This document shows, piece by piece, positions 27,387 through 36,365 of a stretch of DNA of 64,000 nucleotides. The number at the start of each line of letters is the position of its first letter. Within the stretch, counting starts at the first letter, position 1. Origin of the DNA: Candidatus Competibacteraceae bacterium (GTDB taxonomy: Bacteria > Pseudomonadota > Gammaproteobacteria > Competibacterales > Competibacteraceae); NCBI GenBank assembly GCA_003989065.1, contig RXIW01000002.1, positions 62,001 through 126,000 on the forward strand. The letters run 5' to 3'. The position numbers and the translations under genes are program-made. The notes below the pieces were generated by a model, which ran no database searches, was not told where the DNA came from, and saw nothing but the letters and a program-made list of their open reading frames with translations.

Positions 27387-28502
27387 TTATAGCGTCCCCG
27401 ATAGGTGTTTCCCAGGGTCGGCGATTCGTGCGGTTTTGGGGACGGATTCCACTGGTTGCTCCAGCAGCGCCTGCAATTGCGTCGCGCGTTCCGCTGGTGG
27501 CTGCTGTCCAAGCGCCGCTGCCGCTCGGTGGAAGGCTGCAAAGTCTTGTCCTTCCCGTTGGTACAGGGCCAGAAACGCCGGGACCAACCGGTAATAGGTG
27601 CTGTGGCCGGCCAGCTTGGCGTTGTTGAGATCCTGCTCGAACCAGCGGTCGTAGCCGGCATAGCCGCCCCAATCTGGTTTCATGTGGCGATAGCGATTGC
27701 GCAGCTCGGCGAAGATCCGCGCCTTTGCAGTGCGTTTGGCGGCGTCATCCGCTGGCGAGCCGTACAGCGCAGCCAGTTGCGCGCGCGTCGCTGTCAGCAG
27801 TTGCAAAAAATCCTGTCGGCGGCGGTAATCGTTGCGGTAGTCCTCTTGCTCGCGCGTCGTCCCGTATTGCGCTAGCCAGCGTTCCGTGCCCAGCCGACCG
27901 ACGGCGGTGGCGTAGGCTTCGTTGAAAGCGGCATCGTCGGCGATGAACAGCTTCTGGTGCGCCAGTTCGTGGAACAGCAATTCCGCCACCCGCGCCCTGG
28001 GCCACCGGATGAAGGTGTTGAGCAGCGGGTCGTCGAACCAGCCCAGGGTCGAATAGGCTGGAATGTCGGCGACGTAGACATCGTCGCCGCTGGCGCGCAG
28101 TTGCTCGGCCAACTGTTGGGCGGCGTCGGCGTCGAAATAGCCGCGATAACTCAGGCAGCCGACCAACCAAAAGCACCACTGGTGCGGTTCCAGGCTCAGC
28201 TCCGGCGCGGCGAACACATTTTTCACCACGAAAGGGCGGTGCAGGTCGGCGTAGCTGCGATAGCTACCGTTGTCGGGCAGATCCAGTTCGGCGCTGGCAA
28301 AGGCGCGCAACGCCTGCGCGGTGGCCAGCCGCTGGCGCAGATCGGCGGGGGTGGTCGGATCGCTCAGCAATTCGACTACGGGTTGGCGGGCCTGCAACAG
28401 TGCCCATTGCCCGGCCGCCGCTTGCTGGTAATAGCCCAGATCGGCGCAGCCGGTCAGGCCGATTTCGACTCCGAGCAAAAGGAGCCACAGAATTTGCCGC
28501 AT
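27387..28502 (-). CDS. Aminopeptidase-family (PF10023) zinc lipoprotein
   Basis: A 371-residue putative metallo-aminopeptidase. The N-terminus is a lipoprotein signal with lipobox LTGC, so it is probably membrane-anchored in the periplasm. The zinc motif is HELAH (in LLFHELAHQKLF), with a downstream acidic segment DDAAFNEAYAT that could supply the third ligand. YSTLGWFDDPLLNTF and RARVAELLFHELAH are characteristic of the PF10023 proteins. The ATG at 28502 places the lipobox correctly; a TTG 30 bases upstream is less likely. Confidence 0.8.
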   Translation of the reverse strand: MRQILWLLLLGVEIGLTGCADLGYYQQAAAGQWALLQARQPVVELLSDPTTPADLRQRLATAQALRAFASAELDLPDNGSYRSYADLHRPFVVKNVFAAPELSLEPHQWCFWLVGCLSYRGYFDADAAQQLAEQLRASGDDVYVADIPAYSTLGWFDDPLLNTFIRWPRARVAELLFHELAHQKLFIADDAAFNEAYATAVGRLGTERWLAQYGTTREQEDYRNDYRRRQDFLQLLTATRAQLAALYGSPADDAAKRTAKARIFAELRNRYRHMKPDWGGYAGYDRWFEQDLNNAKLAGHSTYYRLVPAFLALYQREGQDFAAFHRAAAALGQQPPAERATQLQALLEQPVESVPKTARIADPGKHLSGTL

Positions 28503-28615
28503 CAAGCGAAAAACCCGTCTAAGGTTTAACAATTGGCCTGGATTGTACGCTGGCGAGCGGGCGCCGGAAGGTCGATCATGATCACCGCGAAACAGCAGCG
28601 AGGGAGATAGAGCGG

Positions 28616-29866
28616 ATGGAAGTTTATTTGGTCGGTGGCGCGGTGCGCGACGACTTGCTGGGCTTGCCGGTCAAGGAACGCGATTGGGTGGTGGTCGGGG
28701 CGACGCCGGATGCCATGCTGGCGGGCGGTTTCCGGTCGGTCGGGCAGGATTTCCCCGTGTTCCTGCATCCCGAGACCCATGAGGAATATGCCTTGGCCCG
28801 CACCGAGCGCAAAACCGCGCCGGGCTATCACGGCTTCAGCGTCCACGCTGCGCCGGAGGTGACGCTGGAAGAGGATTTGCTGCGCCGCGATTTGACGGTC
28901 AACGCCATGGCGCGCGATGGCGGTGGACGACTGATCGATCCCTATGGCGGCGCTCGCGATCTGGAACAGCGCATCCTGCGCCATGTGTCGCCGGCCTTCG
29001 CCGAAGATCCGGTGCGTATCCTGCGGCTGGCCCGGTTTAGCGCCCGTTACGCGCCGCTGGGCTTTCGGATCGCCCCGGAAACGCTGGATCTGGTGCAGAC
29101 CATGGTCGCTGCCGGCGAAGTGGACAGTCTGGTACCCGAGCGGGTCTGGGCCGAGACCGTGCGCGCTCTGGGCGAAGCGCAGCCGGAGCGGTTTTTCGAG
29201 GCCCTGCGGGCCGGTGGGGCGTTGGCCCGGATCTTTCCGGAACTGGATCGACTGTTCGGAGTGCCGCAGCCGGCCCAGCATCATCCCGAAATCGACACCG
29301 GCGTCCATACCTTGATGGCCTTGACCCAGGCGGTGCGGCTGGGGGCGGATGTGGTGACCCGTTTTGCGGTGCTGGTCCATGATCTCGGCAAGGGCAGCAC
29401 CCCGGTCGAGGAGTGGCCGCGCCATTTGTGCCACGAACAGCGTGGGGCCGATCTGGTGCGCGGTCTCTGCCAGCGCCTGCGGGTTCCCAACATGTTTCGG
29501 GAAATGGGCGTGCTGACCGCGCGGTTCCATACCCATTGCCATCGGGCGCTGGAGATGCGGCCGAAAACGCTGTTGAGCGCCTTGCAAGGGCTGGACGCGC
29601 TGCGCAAGCCGCAGCGTTTCGAGCAGTTTCTGCTAGCCTGCGAGGCCGACGCGCGTGGCCGCCTGGGCCTGGAAAACCGCGACTATCCGCAGGCGGCGTA
29701 TTTTCACAAGGTCCATCAGGCCGCCGTTGCCGTGCGGGCGCAGCCTCTGGTTGAACAGGGCTTGTCCGGTCTGGCACTGGCGGAAGGGTTGCAGCGCGAG
29801 CGGCTGACGGCCATTACCGGGGTGCGGCACGGCTGGCGCGACCCAATGGCGTATCCGGCCGGGTAA
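28616..29866 (+). CDS. cca: CCA tRNA nucleotidyltransferase
   Basis: Adds or repairs the 3' CCA of tRNA. The 416 residues contain the nucleotidyltransferase core [11 protein letters not shown] and [30 protein letters not shown], the nucleotide-selecting [12 protein letters not shown] and a C-terminal HD domain ([14 protein letters not shown]). The HD domain marks the gammaproteobacterial type with added phosphohydrolase activity. The gene stands alone. Confidence 0.96.
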   Translation: MEVYLVGGAVRDDLLGLPVKERDWVVVGATPDAMLAGGFRSVGQDFPVFLHPETHEEYALARTERKTAPGYHGFSVHAAPEVTLEEDLLRRDLTVNAMARDGGGRLIDPYGGARDLEQRILRHVSPAFAEDPVRILRLARFSARYAPLGFRIAPETLDLVQTMVAAGEVDSLVPERVWAETVRALGEAQPERFFEALRAGGALARIFPELDRLFGVPQPAQHHPEIDTGVHTLMALTQAVRLGADVVTRFAVLVHDLGKGSTPVEEWPRHLCHEQRGADLVRGLCQRLRVPNMFREMGVLTARFHTHCHRALEMRPKTLLSALQGLDALRKPQRFEQFLLACEADARGRLGLENRDYPQAAYFHKVHQAAVAVRAQPLVEQGLSGLALAEGLQRERLTAITGVRHGWRDPMAYPAG

Positions 29867-29879
29867 GCACCGGACGCGG

Positions 29880-30623
29880 CTAGTCCCAGTCCCCCCACAG
29901 GGCTTGCAACGCGGCCAGCGCCGCCAGTCCGGCGGTTTCGGTGCGCAGAATGCGCGGTCCCAGACGGACCCCGGTGAAACCTTGGCGCTGCGCCTGGGCG
30001 ATCTCTGCCGGACTCAGGCCGCCTTCCGGCCCGATCAGCAGCGTGACCGCACCGGTCGGCGGTTGAAGGCCGCGCAAGCCGCATGCGGCCTGTGGATCGA
30101 GCAGCAGCCGCAGACTCGTGGTCGTATCCACGGCCGGTTGCGCCAGCCAGGCCGCCAGCGCTGCCGGTTGGTGCAGCGCTGGCAGACGGTTGCGACCGCA
30201 TTGCTGACAGGCGCCGATGACGATGCCTTGCCAGTGTTGGTATTTCCGCTCCAGCCGCTCCCCGCTCAGACCGACTCCGCCGCGTTCGGTAAACACCGGC
30301 TGGATGGCGGCGACGCCCAATTCGACCGCTTTCTGCAAGGTGTAATCCATCTTTTCGCCGCGTGAGACGCCCTGGACCAGCACCACCGGCAAGGGGGATT
30401 CCACCTCGCCCGGCAAGGTCGCCGTCACCTGTGCCCAGGCCCCGCGTTTGCCGATGTCGGTCAGCGTGGCCGCGAACGCGCCGCCCGCGCCGTTGAACAA
30501 CACCAGCGCCGCACCGGTCTCAAGCCGCAATACCCGCACCGCGTGATGGAAGGCGTTGTCGTCCAGCGGCACGGTCGCGCCGACGGTCAACGCAGTCGAG
30601 AGATGGAGCCGGGGAATACGCAT
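29880..30623 (-). CDS. rsmE: 16S rRNA m3U1498 methyltransferase RsmE
   Basis: A SPOUT-class methyltransferase of 247 residues. The N-terminal PUA-like domain (HHAVRVLRLETG) and the knot region (LLIGPEGGLSPAEI, LGPRILRTETA) are both typical. VQGVSRGEKMDYTLQKAVELGV is the family's central motif. It is convergent with cca, 13 bases apart. Confidence 0.96.
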   Translation of the reverse strand: MRIPRLHLSTALTVGATVPLDDNAFHHAVRVLRLETGAALVLFNGAGGAFAATLTDIGKRGAWAQVTATLPGEVESPLPVVLVQGVSRGEKMDYTLQKAVELGVAAIQPVFTERGGVGLSGERLERKYQHWQGIVIGACQQCGRNRLPALHQPAALAAWLAQPAVDTTTSLRLLLDPQAACGLRGLQPPTGAVTLLIGPEGGLSPAEIAQAQRQGFTGVRLGPRILRTETAGLAALAALQALWGDWD

Positions 30624-30890
30624 GCGATTCTGCCTTCTGTGGGGTGGTGCGACTGTGTTTCATGCGGTCGAAATGAGCGGCAACGCCGCCGCCCATGATG
30701 GCGGCGTATGGCGGCTGGGCGGTTCCAATCTTGGCGCTTCTGTGCTCATATGCCCGAATGGTCTGCGCCCGCTGCATCTGCCAACGATGGCTTAGTCAGA
30801 GTAAGCTGCATAATATTCATATACTATTCAAATGGTTGTCGATGTTTGGATGCGATGATGTCCCGTCGACCCCCGATTCAGGAGTTTCTC

Positions 30891-30944
30891 ATGCCCGATA
30901 ACGACAGATTCGCCGCCAACCGGGAGTGGCCGCATGTCGCATAG
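30891..30944 (+). CDS. 17-residue leader ORF overlapping the antiporter gene
   Basis: ATG at 30891 follows a strong CAGGAG with seven bases spacing and encodes MPDNDRFAANREWPHVA. Its stop lies 11 bases inside the next gene, whose own start lacks a comparable ribosome binding site other than GGGAG within this leader. This looks like a translational coupling leader. The rest of 30624-30890 is AT-richer, with a TATACT at 30820-30825, and shows no gene. Confidence 0.4.
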   Translation: MPDNDRFAANREWPHVA

Positions 30945-32625
30945 TCTTCCTCTCATCACCACCATTGCCACGGCGCTGGGCCTGGCGCTGGTGCTGGGCT
31001 TCATCGCCGTCCGTATCCGGTTGCCGGCGCTGGTCGGCTATCTGGTGGCGGGCGTTCTCATCGGGCCGTATACCCCCGGCTACGTCGCCGATACCGAAAT
31101 CGCCGGCGAACTGGCTGAAATTGGGGTCATGCTGCTGATGTTCGGCGTGGGCCTGCATTTTTCCCTGGATGATCTGCTGCGGGTGCGCAAGATTGCACTG
31201 CCGGGGGCCATCCTGCAAATCGTTGTTGCTACCGCGCTCGGGGCCGGTGTCGCCACGTTGTGGGGCTGGGGACTGGGCGGCGCGCTGGTGTTCGGGTTGG
31301 CGCTGTCCGTGGCCAGTACCGTGGTGCTGCTCAAGGCCCTGGAGGCCCGTGGCGTGCTGGACTCGATGAATGGCCGCATCGCCGTCGGTTGGCTGATCGT
31401 CGAGGATCTGGCCATGGTGTTGGTGCTGGTGCTGCTGCCGCCGCTGGCCGGTTGGCTGGGCGGTCATACGCCAACGGAGCAGATGGGCAATCCCTGGCAG
31501 GCCCTGGGGCTGACCCTGCTCAAGGTGGCGGCTTTCATCGTCCTGATGCTGGTGGTGGGTCGCCGGCTGTTTCCACAGCTGCTGTGGCAGGTGGCCCGCA
31601 CCAGCTCGCGCGAGCTGTTCACTCTGTGCGTGGTGACTGCTGCGGTCAGCATCGCCTATGGCGCGGCGACTTGGTTCGACGTGTCCTTTGCCCTGGGCGC
31701 GTTCTTCGCCGGCATGGTGCTGCGCGATTCGGAATTCAGCCATCGCGCGGCGGAAGAATCGCTGCCGCTGCGGGAAGCCTTCGCCGTGCTGTTCTTCGTG
31801 TCGGTGGGGATGTTGTTCGATCCGGCCATTCTAGTCGACCGACCGTTGCAGGTCCTGGCCGTGGTCGGGATCATCATCGTCGGCAAATCGATCGCCGCCG
31901 CCGTTCTGGTTCTGGCCTTGCGCTATCCCTTGAATACCGCGCTGACGGTATCGGCCAGTCTGGCCCAAATCGGCGAATTCTCGTTCATCCTGGCCGGACT
32001 GGGGAAGAGTCTGGGTTTGTTGCCGGCGGAAGGGCAGAGCCTGATTCTGGCGGGTGCGCTGCTTTCGATGGCCATCAATCCGTTGGTGTTCGCGGCGGTG
32101 GAGCCTTTTCAGGTCTGGATCCGGTCCCGTTCCCGCTTGGCCCGCAAGCTGGAACGACCGGTCAATCCCCTGGCGGAGTTGCCGATGGCGACCGACGCCA
32201 GATATCTGTCCGGACAGGTCGTGCTGGTGGGATACGGCCGGGTGGGACGGCGCATCGGCGAGACGCTGAGAGGACACGAGATCCCCTTCGTCGTGGCCGA
32301 ACAGAACCGCGAGCGCGTCGAGCAGCTGCGCGCCGATGGCATTGCCGCGGTCTATGGCGACGCCTCCGATCCGGCGGTCCTGATCCAGGCCCATATCGTC
32401 AATGCCAGCCTGCTGGTCGTCGCCATTCCGGACACCTTCAAGGTGCGGCGCATGATCGAGATCGCCCACACCCTCAATCCGCGGATCGAAACGATCATCC
32501 GCACCCATAACGAGGAAGAAGCCACCTTGCTGGAGCAGGAAGGCGCGGCCAAGGTTTTCCTCGGTGCCGGCGAACTGGCCAGGAACATGAGTCACCATGT
32601 GTTGGAGCGGTTCGGCAAGGCGTGA
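30934..32625 (+). CDS. ybaL: YbaL/KefB-type cation/proton antiporter
   Basis: A 563-residue monovalent cation:proton antiporter-2 protein, probably for K+ efflux. The N-terminal ~390 residues hold about twelve helices with family landmarks LVGYLVAGVLIGPYTPG and LMFGVGLHFSLDDLL. A cytosolic RCK/TrkA-N domain follows (VVLVGYGRVGRRIGE, Rossmann fold binding NAD(H); VYGDASDP). The start and first helix match YbaL more closely than KefB or KefC. No KefF/KefG partner is visible. Confidence 0.88.
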   Translation: MSHSLPLITTIATALGLALVLGFIAVRIRLPALVGYLVAGVLIGPYTPGYVADTEIAGELAEIGVMLLMFGVGLHFSLDDLLRVRKIALPGAILQIVVATALGAGVATLWGWGLGGALVFGLALSVASTVVLLKALEARGVLDSMNGRIAVGWLIVEDLAMVLVLVLLPPLAGWLGGHTPTEQMGNPWQALGLTLLKVAAFIVLMLVVGRRLFPQLLWQVARTSSRELFTLCVVTAAVSIAYGAATWFDVSFALGAFFAGMVLRDSEFSHRAAEESLPLREAFAVLFFVSVGMLFDPAILVDRPLQVLAVVGIIIVGKSIAAAVLVLALRYPLNTALTVSASLAQIGEFSFILAGLGKSLGLLPAEGQSLILAGALLSMAINPLVFAAVEPFQVWIRSRSRLARKLERPVNPLAELPMATDARYLSGQVVLVGYGRVGRRIGETLRGHEIPFVVAEQNRERVEQLRADGIAAVYGDASDPAVLIQAHIVNASLLVVAIPDTFKVRRMIEIAHTLNPRIETIIRTHNEEEATLLEQEGAAKVFLGAGELARNMSHHVLERFGKA

Positions 32626-32666
32626 TGGAGTGCTTGACGGCGAGATCGTGGTCGCTCGATGCAACT

Positions 32667-33422
32667 TCAGGGCGTCGTCGCGCCTGGCCTGGCGAGACAG
32701 CGTTCCAGGCCATCGGCCACCGCGGTGGCGATGCGGGTTTGGGTGGCTGGCTGTCGCAGGCTTTGTTCGTCGGCCCGGTTGACGATGATGCCGGCTTCGA
32801 GCAAGGCAGCGGGTTGACTGGCCATGCGCAGCACTACCAGCTGGTCGAAGTCGTAGACGCCGTTTGCCCGGTCGGCGTAGCTGCGGTTCTCACCGGGAAT
32901 CGGCTCGGCGTGGTGATCCGAGGGCTGGAAGCCAGCGGCACGCAGCCGCGCCCCCAGTAGCGAGGCGCAGGCCAGACTTTGGGCGAAATAGGGGTTCTGA
33001 TGCGATACGAACAGGGAAAAGCCCGAGAAGCGGTCCGAGTAGCGGCGATGCGCGCCATCCACCGTCCACGGTTGCAAATACTGCGGTTGCACGGAGTCGT
33101 GGTGGATGGAGAGGAAAAAATCCGCGCCCGCCGCCCGCGAAGGGCGGGCGTACAGATCGTTCATGTCGCCATCGACGCCGATGAGCGTCACCTGCACCCC
33201 GCGCTGGCGTAAGACGTCGGCGAGGGTCTGCGCCAATGCCCGATTGAACTCGAATTCATTCACCCCCCGTGCGCTCACCGCGCCCGGTTTCTGGCGAGAA
33301 TGACCAACATCCAGTGCGACCGACAGGGCAGCGGTCGGACCGGCGGCCACCGCCGACAGGGCGACCGCCATGCCGCTGAGGACCAGAGCGCATTTGGCGG
33401 CGAAGCCCATGGCGGTGTTCAT
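32667..33422 (-). CDS. N-acetylmuramoyl-L-alanine amidase (Amidase_3)
   Basis: Zinc amidase that cleaves the stem peptide from murein. The 251 residues have a signal peptide (residues ~5-26) and then the Amidase_3 zinc ligands: His in ALDVGHSRQKPGAVS, Glu in NEFEFNRALA and His in SIHHDSVQ. The catalytic Glu is in ALLEAGIIVN. It lacks the AMIN targeting domain and LysM repeats of larger AmiA/B/C proteins. The start at 33422 places the signal peptide properly. Confidence 0.87.
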   Translation of the reverse strand: MNTAMGFAAKCALVLSGMAVALSAVAAGPTAALSVALDVGHSRQKPGAVSARGVNEFEFNRALAQTLADVLRQRGVQVTLIGVDGDMNDLYARPSRAAGADFFLSIHHDSVQPQYLQPWTVDGAHRRYSDRFSGFSLFVSHQNPYFAQSLACASLLGARLRAAGFQPSDHHAEPIPGENRSYADRANGVYDFDQLVVLRMASQPAALLEAGIIVNRADEQSLRQPATQTRIATAVADGLERCLARPGATTP

Positions 33423-33441
33423 GCGCGAAGCGGCTGGGCGC

Positions 33442-34401
33442 TCAGCGCATCGGCGTTTCCAGGAAAGCGTTGACGACGGCCACCCAAGCCTTGCCGACGT
33501 TGCGCAGATCGTAGCCGCCGCCGCCGACTCCGACGATGCGGCCATCGGCGAACTCTTCGGCGATCTGGCACAAGCTGCTGGCGGCTCTGGTGTGGGCGCG
33601 GGACGAGTAGTGCAGGTGGGCCAGCGGATCGCCGTTCAGACCGTCGGCCCCGCAATTCATGAAGATGAACTGCGGTTCCCAGTTACGGATGAATTGATCG
33701 ACCTTGTCCCACATCATCAGGAAATCGTCGTCGGCCGACAGCGGCAGCAGCGGGATATTGAGCTTGCGGCCCTTGGCCGGGCCTTTGCCGATCTCGTGAG
33801 GGAAGCCGCTCTGGGGAAAGTTGTAGCGACCGTCCTCGTGGATATCGGCGAAGATGACGGTGGGGTCGTGTTCGAACGGATAGAACACGCCATCGCCGTG
33901 GTGGGCGTCGATGTCGATGTAGGCGATGCGCTCCAGGCCGTATTCCTGCTGGAGAATCTTGATGGCGACGCCGACGTCGTTGAACACGCAAAAGCCGGAG
34001 GCGGTGTCGGGCATGCTGTGATGCAGGCCGGCGATGGGGACGAAGACCCGCCGCGCTTCGTTGTTCATGATCTTGCGGGTGGCGTCGATCACGGTGCCGA
34101 CCACGACTGCCGCATCGTCGAACACGCCCTTGTAGGCAGGGGTGTCGCCGTAATCCAGCAAGCCCTCGCCCGCAGCGGAATACGTCTTGACCTTCTCGAC
34201 ATACTCGGCCGTATGGAACAGTTTGAGTTGCTCCTCGGTGGCCGTGGCGGGGTGAAAGACCCGTACCTGATAATCCAGGTGGCGAATGTGCATCTCGTCC
34301 CAGAAAGCATGGATGCGGTCCTCACCGAAGGGGTGATCGTCGAATCCGTAGCGGCCCAGCTCTTCGCCGGCGTAGACAGCCACCGTTCTACTTCGTGCCA
34401 T
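33442..34401 (-). CDS. Histone deacetylase-like amidohydrolase (AcuC/HDAC family)
   Basis: A 319-residue class II-type deacetylase fold. Zinc and charge-relay residues are visible in GLHHSMPD, DIDAHHGDGV and the final GVGGGGYDLRNVGKAW (family tyrosine). NCGADGLNGDPLAH carries the third metal Asp. Bacterial members act on acetyl-lysine (AcuC deacetylates acetyl-CoA synthetase), acetylpolyamines or unknown amides. The start at 34401 follows GAGAG. It ends 19 bases before the amidase start and may be co-transcribed with it. Confidence 0.85.
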   Translation of the reverse strand: MARSRTVAVYAGEELGRYGFDDHPFGEDRIHAFWDEMHIRHLDYQVRVFHPATATEEQLKLFHTAEYVEKVKTYSAAGEGLLDYGDTPAYKGVFDDAAVVVGTVIDATRKIMNNEARRVFVPIAGLHHSMPDTASGFCVFNDVGVAIKILQQEYGLERIAYIDIDAHHGDGVFYPFEHDPTVIFADIHEDGRYNFPQSGFPHEIGKGPAKGRKLNIPLLPLSADDDFLMMWDKVDQFIRNWEPQFIFMNCGADGLNGDPLAHLHYSSRAHTRAASSLCQIAEEFADGRIVGVGGGGYDLRNVGKAWVAVVNAFLETPMR

Positions 34402-34585
34402 TACTCTCAATCCTCGCTTTGGGTGGGGTTTGGCGATTTTTATTAAACTATCATAGTCGAGTTTGCTGCGGGTTGGACGCCATGCTAGGGCAAGATCGTC
34501 GCGATCGACGGTTTCGCCGGCTGGCCGCGCCCGCCGTGAGCTTGAGGTTATTGCATTTTTCAAAAGTTTCAGGAGTGCATTATTT

Positions 34586-35026
34586 ATGTCTGCGAACGAA
34601 CAAGAGGGCGCGGAAGAGCTGTTCCCGCGCGACCGTCAACCGACCGTGCGCATTCTGGCCATGCCGGCTTACGCCAACCCCAACGGCAACATCTTCGGGG
34701 GTTGGATCATGGCGCAGATGGACATCGCCGGCAGCGTGGTCGCGGTGGAATACTCCGGCGGCCGGGTATCGACCGTGGCGGCGACCTCGATGGAATTTCA
34801 TAAACCAGTCTTTGTCGGCGATCTGGTGAGTTGTTTCGCCCAGATTCAAAAGGTGGGCTCGACCTCGATCACAGTGAAGGTCGAAGTATTCGTCCAGCGC
34901 GCGCACGATGGACGGTTGCTGGCGGACAAGGTCACCGAAGCGGTGATCGTGTACGTTGCCATCGGGGAGGATGGCAAGCCGAGCAAATTGCCGGAGCGCG
35001 GGCCGGACTTTGGACGATATTGGTAA
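34586..35026 (+). CDS. YciA-type acyl-CoA thioesterase
   Basis: A 146-residue hotdog-fold thioesterase. ANPNGNIFGGWIMAQMDIAG (~26-45) is the YciA/acyl-CoA hydrolase signature with the catalytic Asp, and TVAATSMEFHKPVFVGDLV follows. Such enzymes hydrolyse a range of acyl-CoAs and may limit free acyl-CoA. CAGGAG lies upstream of the ATG at 34586. Eleven bases separate it from the next gene. Confidence 0.9.
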   Translation: MSANEQEGAEELFPRDRQPTVRILAMPAYANPNGNIFGGWIMAQMDIAGSVVAVEYSGGRVSTVAATSMEFHKPVFVGDLVSCFAQIQKVGSTSITVKVEVFVQRAHDGRLLADKVTEAVIVYVAIGEDGKPSKLPERGPDFGRYW

Positions 35027-35037
35027 GGGATCCAGCG

Positions 35038-36354
35038 TTGAACGACATCCTGCTGGTAGCCGCCGCCTTGTTGCTGGTGGCCTTGAATGGCTTTTTCGTC
35101 GCTGTCGAGTTCGGCCTGGTCAAACTGCGGCAGACCCGGATCCGGGCCATCGCCAAGATCTATGGTTGGCAGGGGCGCATTCTGGCCAAGGTGCATGCCC
35201 AGCTCGATGTCTATCTGTCGGCGTGCCAGTTGGGCATCACCCTGGCCTCGCTCGGTTTGGGCTGGATCGGCGAACCAGCCTTCGCCCATCTGCTGGAGCC
35301 CCTGTTCGAATGGCTGGGGGTTTCGTCGCCGGAACTGGTGCATGGTATTTCCTTTCTGCTGGCGTTTTCGACCATCACCTTCCTGCATATCGTGGTGGGT
35401 GAACAGGCCCCCAAGTCCCTGGCCATTCGTCGGCCGGAGCGAGTGGCCATCTGGGCGGCCGGCCCGCTCTATGCCTTCTACTGGCTGATGTACCCGGCGA
35501 TCTGGGCGCTCAACGCCAGCGCCAACGGCATCCTGCGAGCGATCGGCCTCGAAGGGACAGGCCACGAGACCCACTACTCAGCCGAGGAAATCAAGCTGAT
35601 CCTGCGCGACAGCCATCCGTCAGGCTTTGCCCGGGACGAATTGCGGATCATGGCCCACATGCTGGATTTCAGCGATCTGGAAGTGTCCGAATTGATGCGT
35701 CCGATCGGCGAGGTCACCGCTCTATACCAGAGCCGCAGCGCGCAGCAGAACCTGGAAACGATCCATCGCACCCGCTACAGCCGCTATCCGTACTTCGGTC
35801 TGGATGGCGAGACGGTGTTGGGCATCGTGTACCTCAAGGATCTGTTCCTGGCCCGGCAAGAGGGCAAGGCTCTGGATGATCTGCTGGATTATCTGCGTCC
35901 GGTGCAATACGTCGCCCCCGATTCTTTGGCGCTGAACCTGTTTCGGCGCTTCCGTGAAGGCGTTACCCATTTCGCCATCGTCGGGCGCAAGGGCAGCAAG
36001 GCAGACGGTTTTCTGACCCTGGACGATATGCTGGGCGCACTGGTCGGTGGCATCCGCGACGAATTCCGCCAGAGCCACAACGAGTGGACCGAGCTGGATG
36101 ACGGCACCTTGATCGGCAAGGGCAGCCTGCCGATCTTTACCCTGGAACGGGCGCTGGATATCGAAATCGACAATGACGATGTCGATTCGGTGGGCGGTTT
36201 GGTCATGTGGAAGTTGGGCGATGTGCCGCACGAAGGGCAGAAGGTCGAATTCGGCCAGTTCGATATCGTGGTGAAGAAGATGAACGGCCCACGCATCCTG
36301 CTGGTGCGGGTCTACCGCAAGGATCTGCCGCTCGGCGGGTCCGGGGCGAGCTGA
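35038..36354 (+). CDS. CNNM/CorC-family (DUF21-CBS) membrane protein
   Basis: A 438-residue protein with an N-terminal DUF21 domain of three to four helices (LNGFFVAVEFGLVKLRQTR, FLHIVVGEQAPKSLAI), a pair of CBS domains (about 200-330) and a C-terminal CorC/HlyC domain. The family is involved in Mg2+/Co2+ export or resistance and sometimes called hemolysin-like. The start is TTG at 35038, with AAGGGA at seven bases spacing, and gives a normal N-terminus; no ATG fits. Confidence 0.88.
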   Translation: MNDILLVAAALLLVALNGFFVAVEFGLVKLRQTRIRAIAKIYGWQGRILAKVHAQLDVYLSACQLGITLASLGLGWIGEPAFAHLLEPLFEWLGVSSPELVHGISFLLAFSTITFLHIVVGEQAPKSLAIRRPERVAIWAAGPLYAFYWLMYPAIWALNASANGILRAIGLEGTGHETHYSAEEIKLILRDSHPSGFARDELRIMAHMLDFSDLEVSELMRPIGEVTALYQSRSAQQNLETIHRTRYSRYPYFGLDGETVLGIVYLKDLFLARQEGKALDDLLDYLRPVQYVAPDSLALNLFRRFREGVTHFAIVGRKGSKADGFLTLDDMLGALVGGIRDEFRQSHNEWTELDDGTLIGKGSLPIFTLERALDIEIDNDDVDSVGGLVMWKLGDVPHEGQKVEFGQFDIVVKKMNGPRILLVRVYRKDLPLGGSGAS

Positions 36355-36365
36355 GTCCAGCGGGT

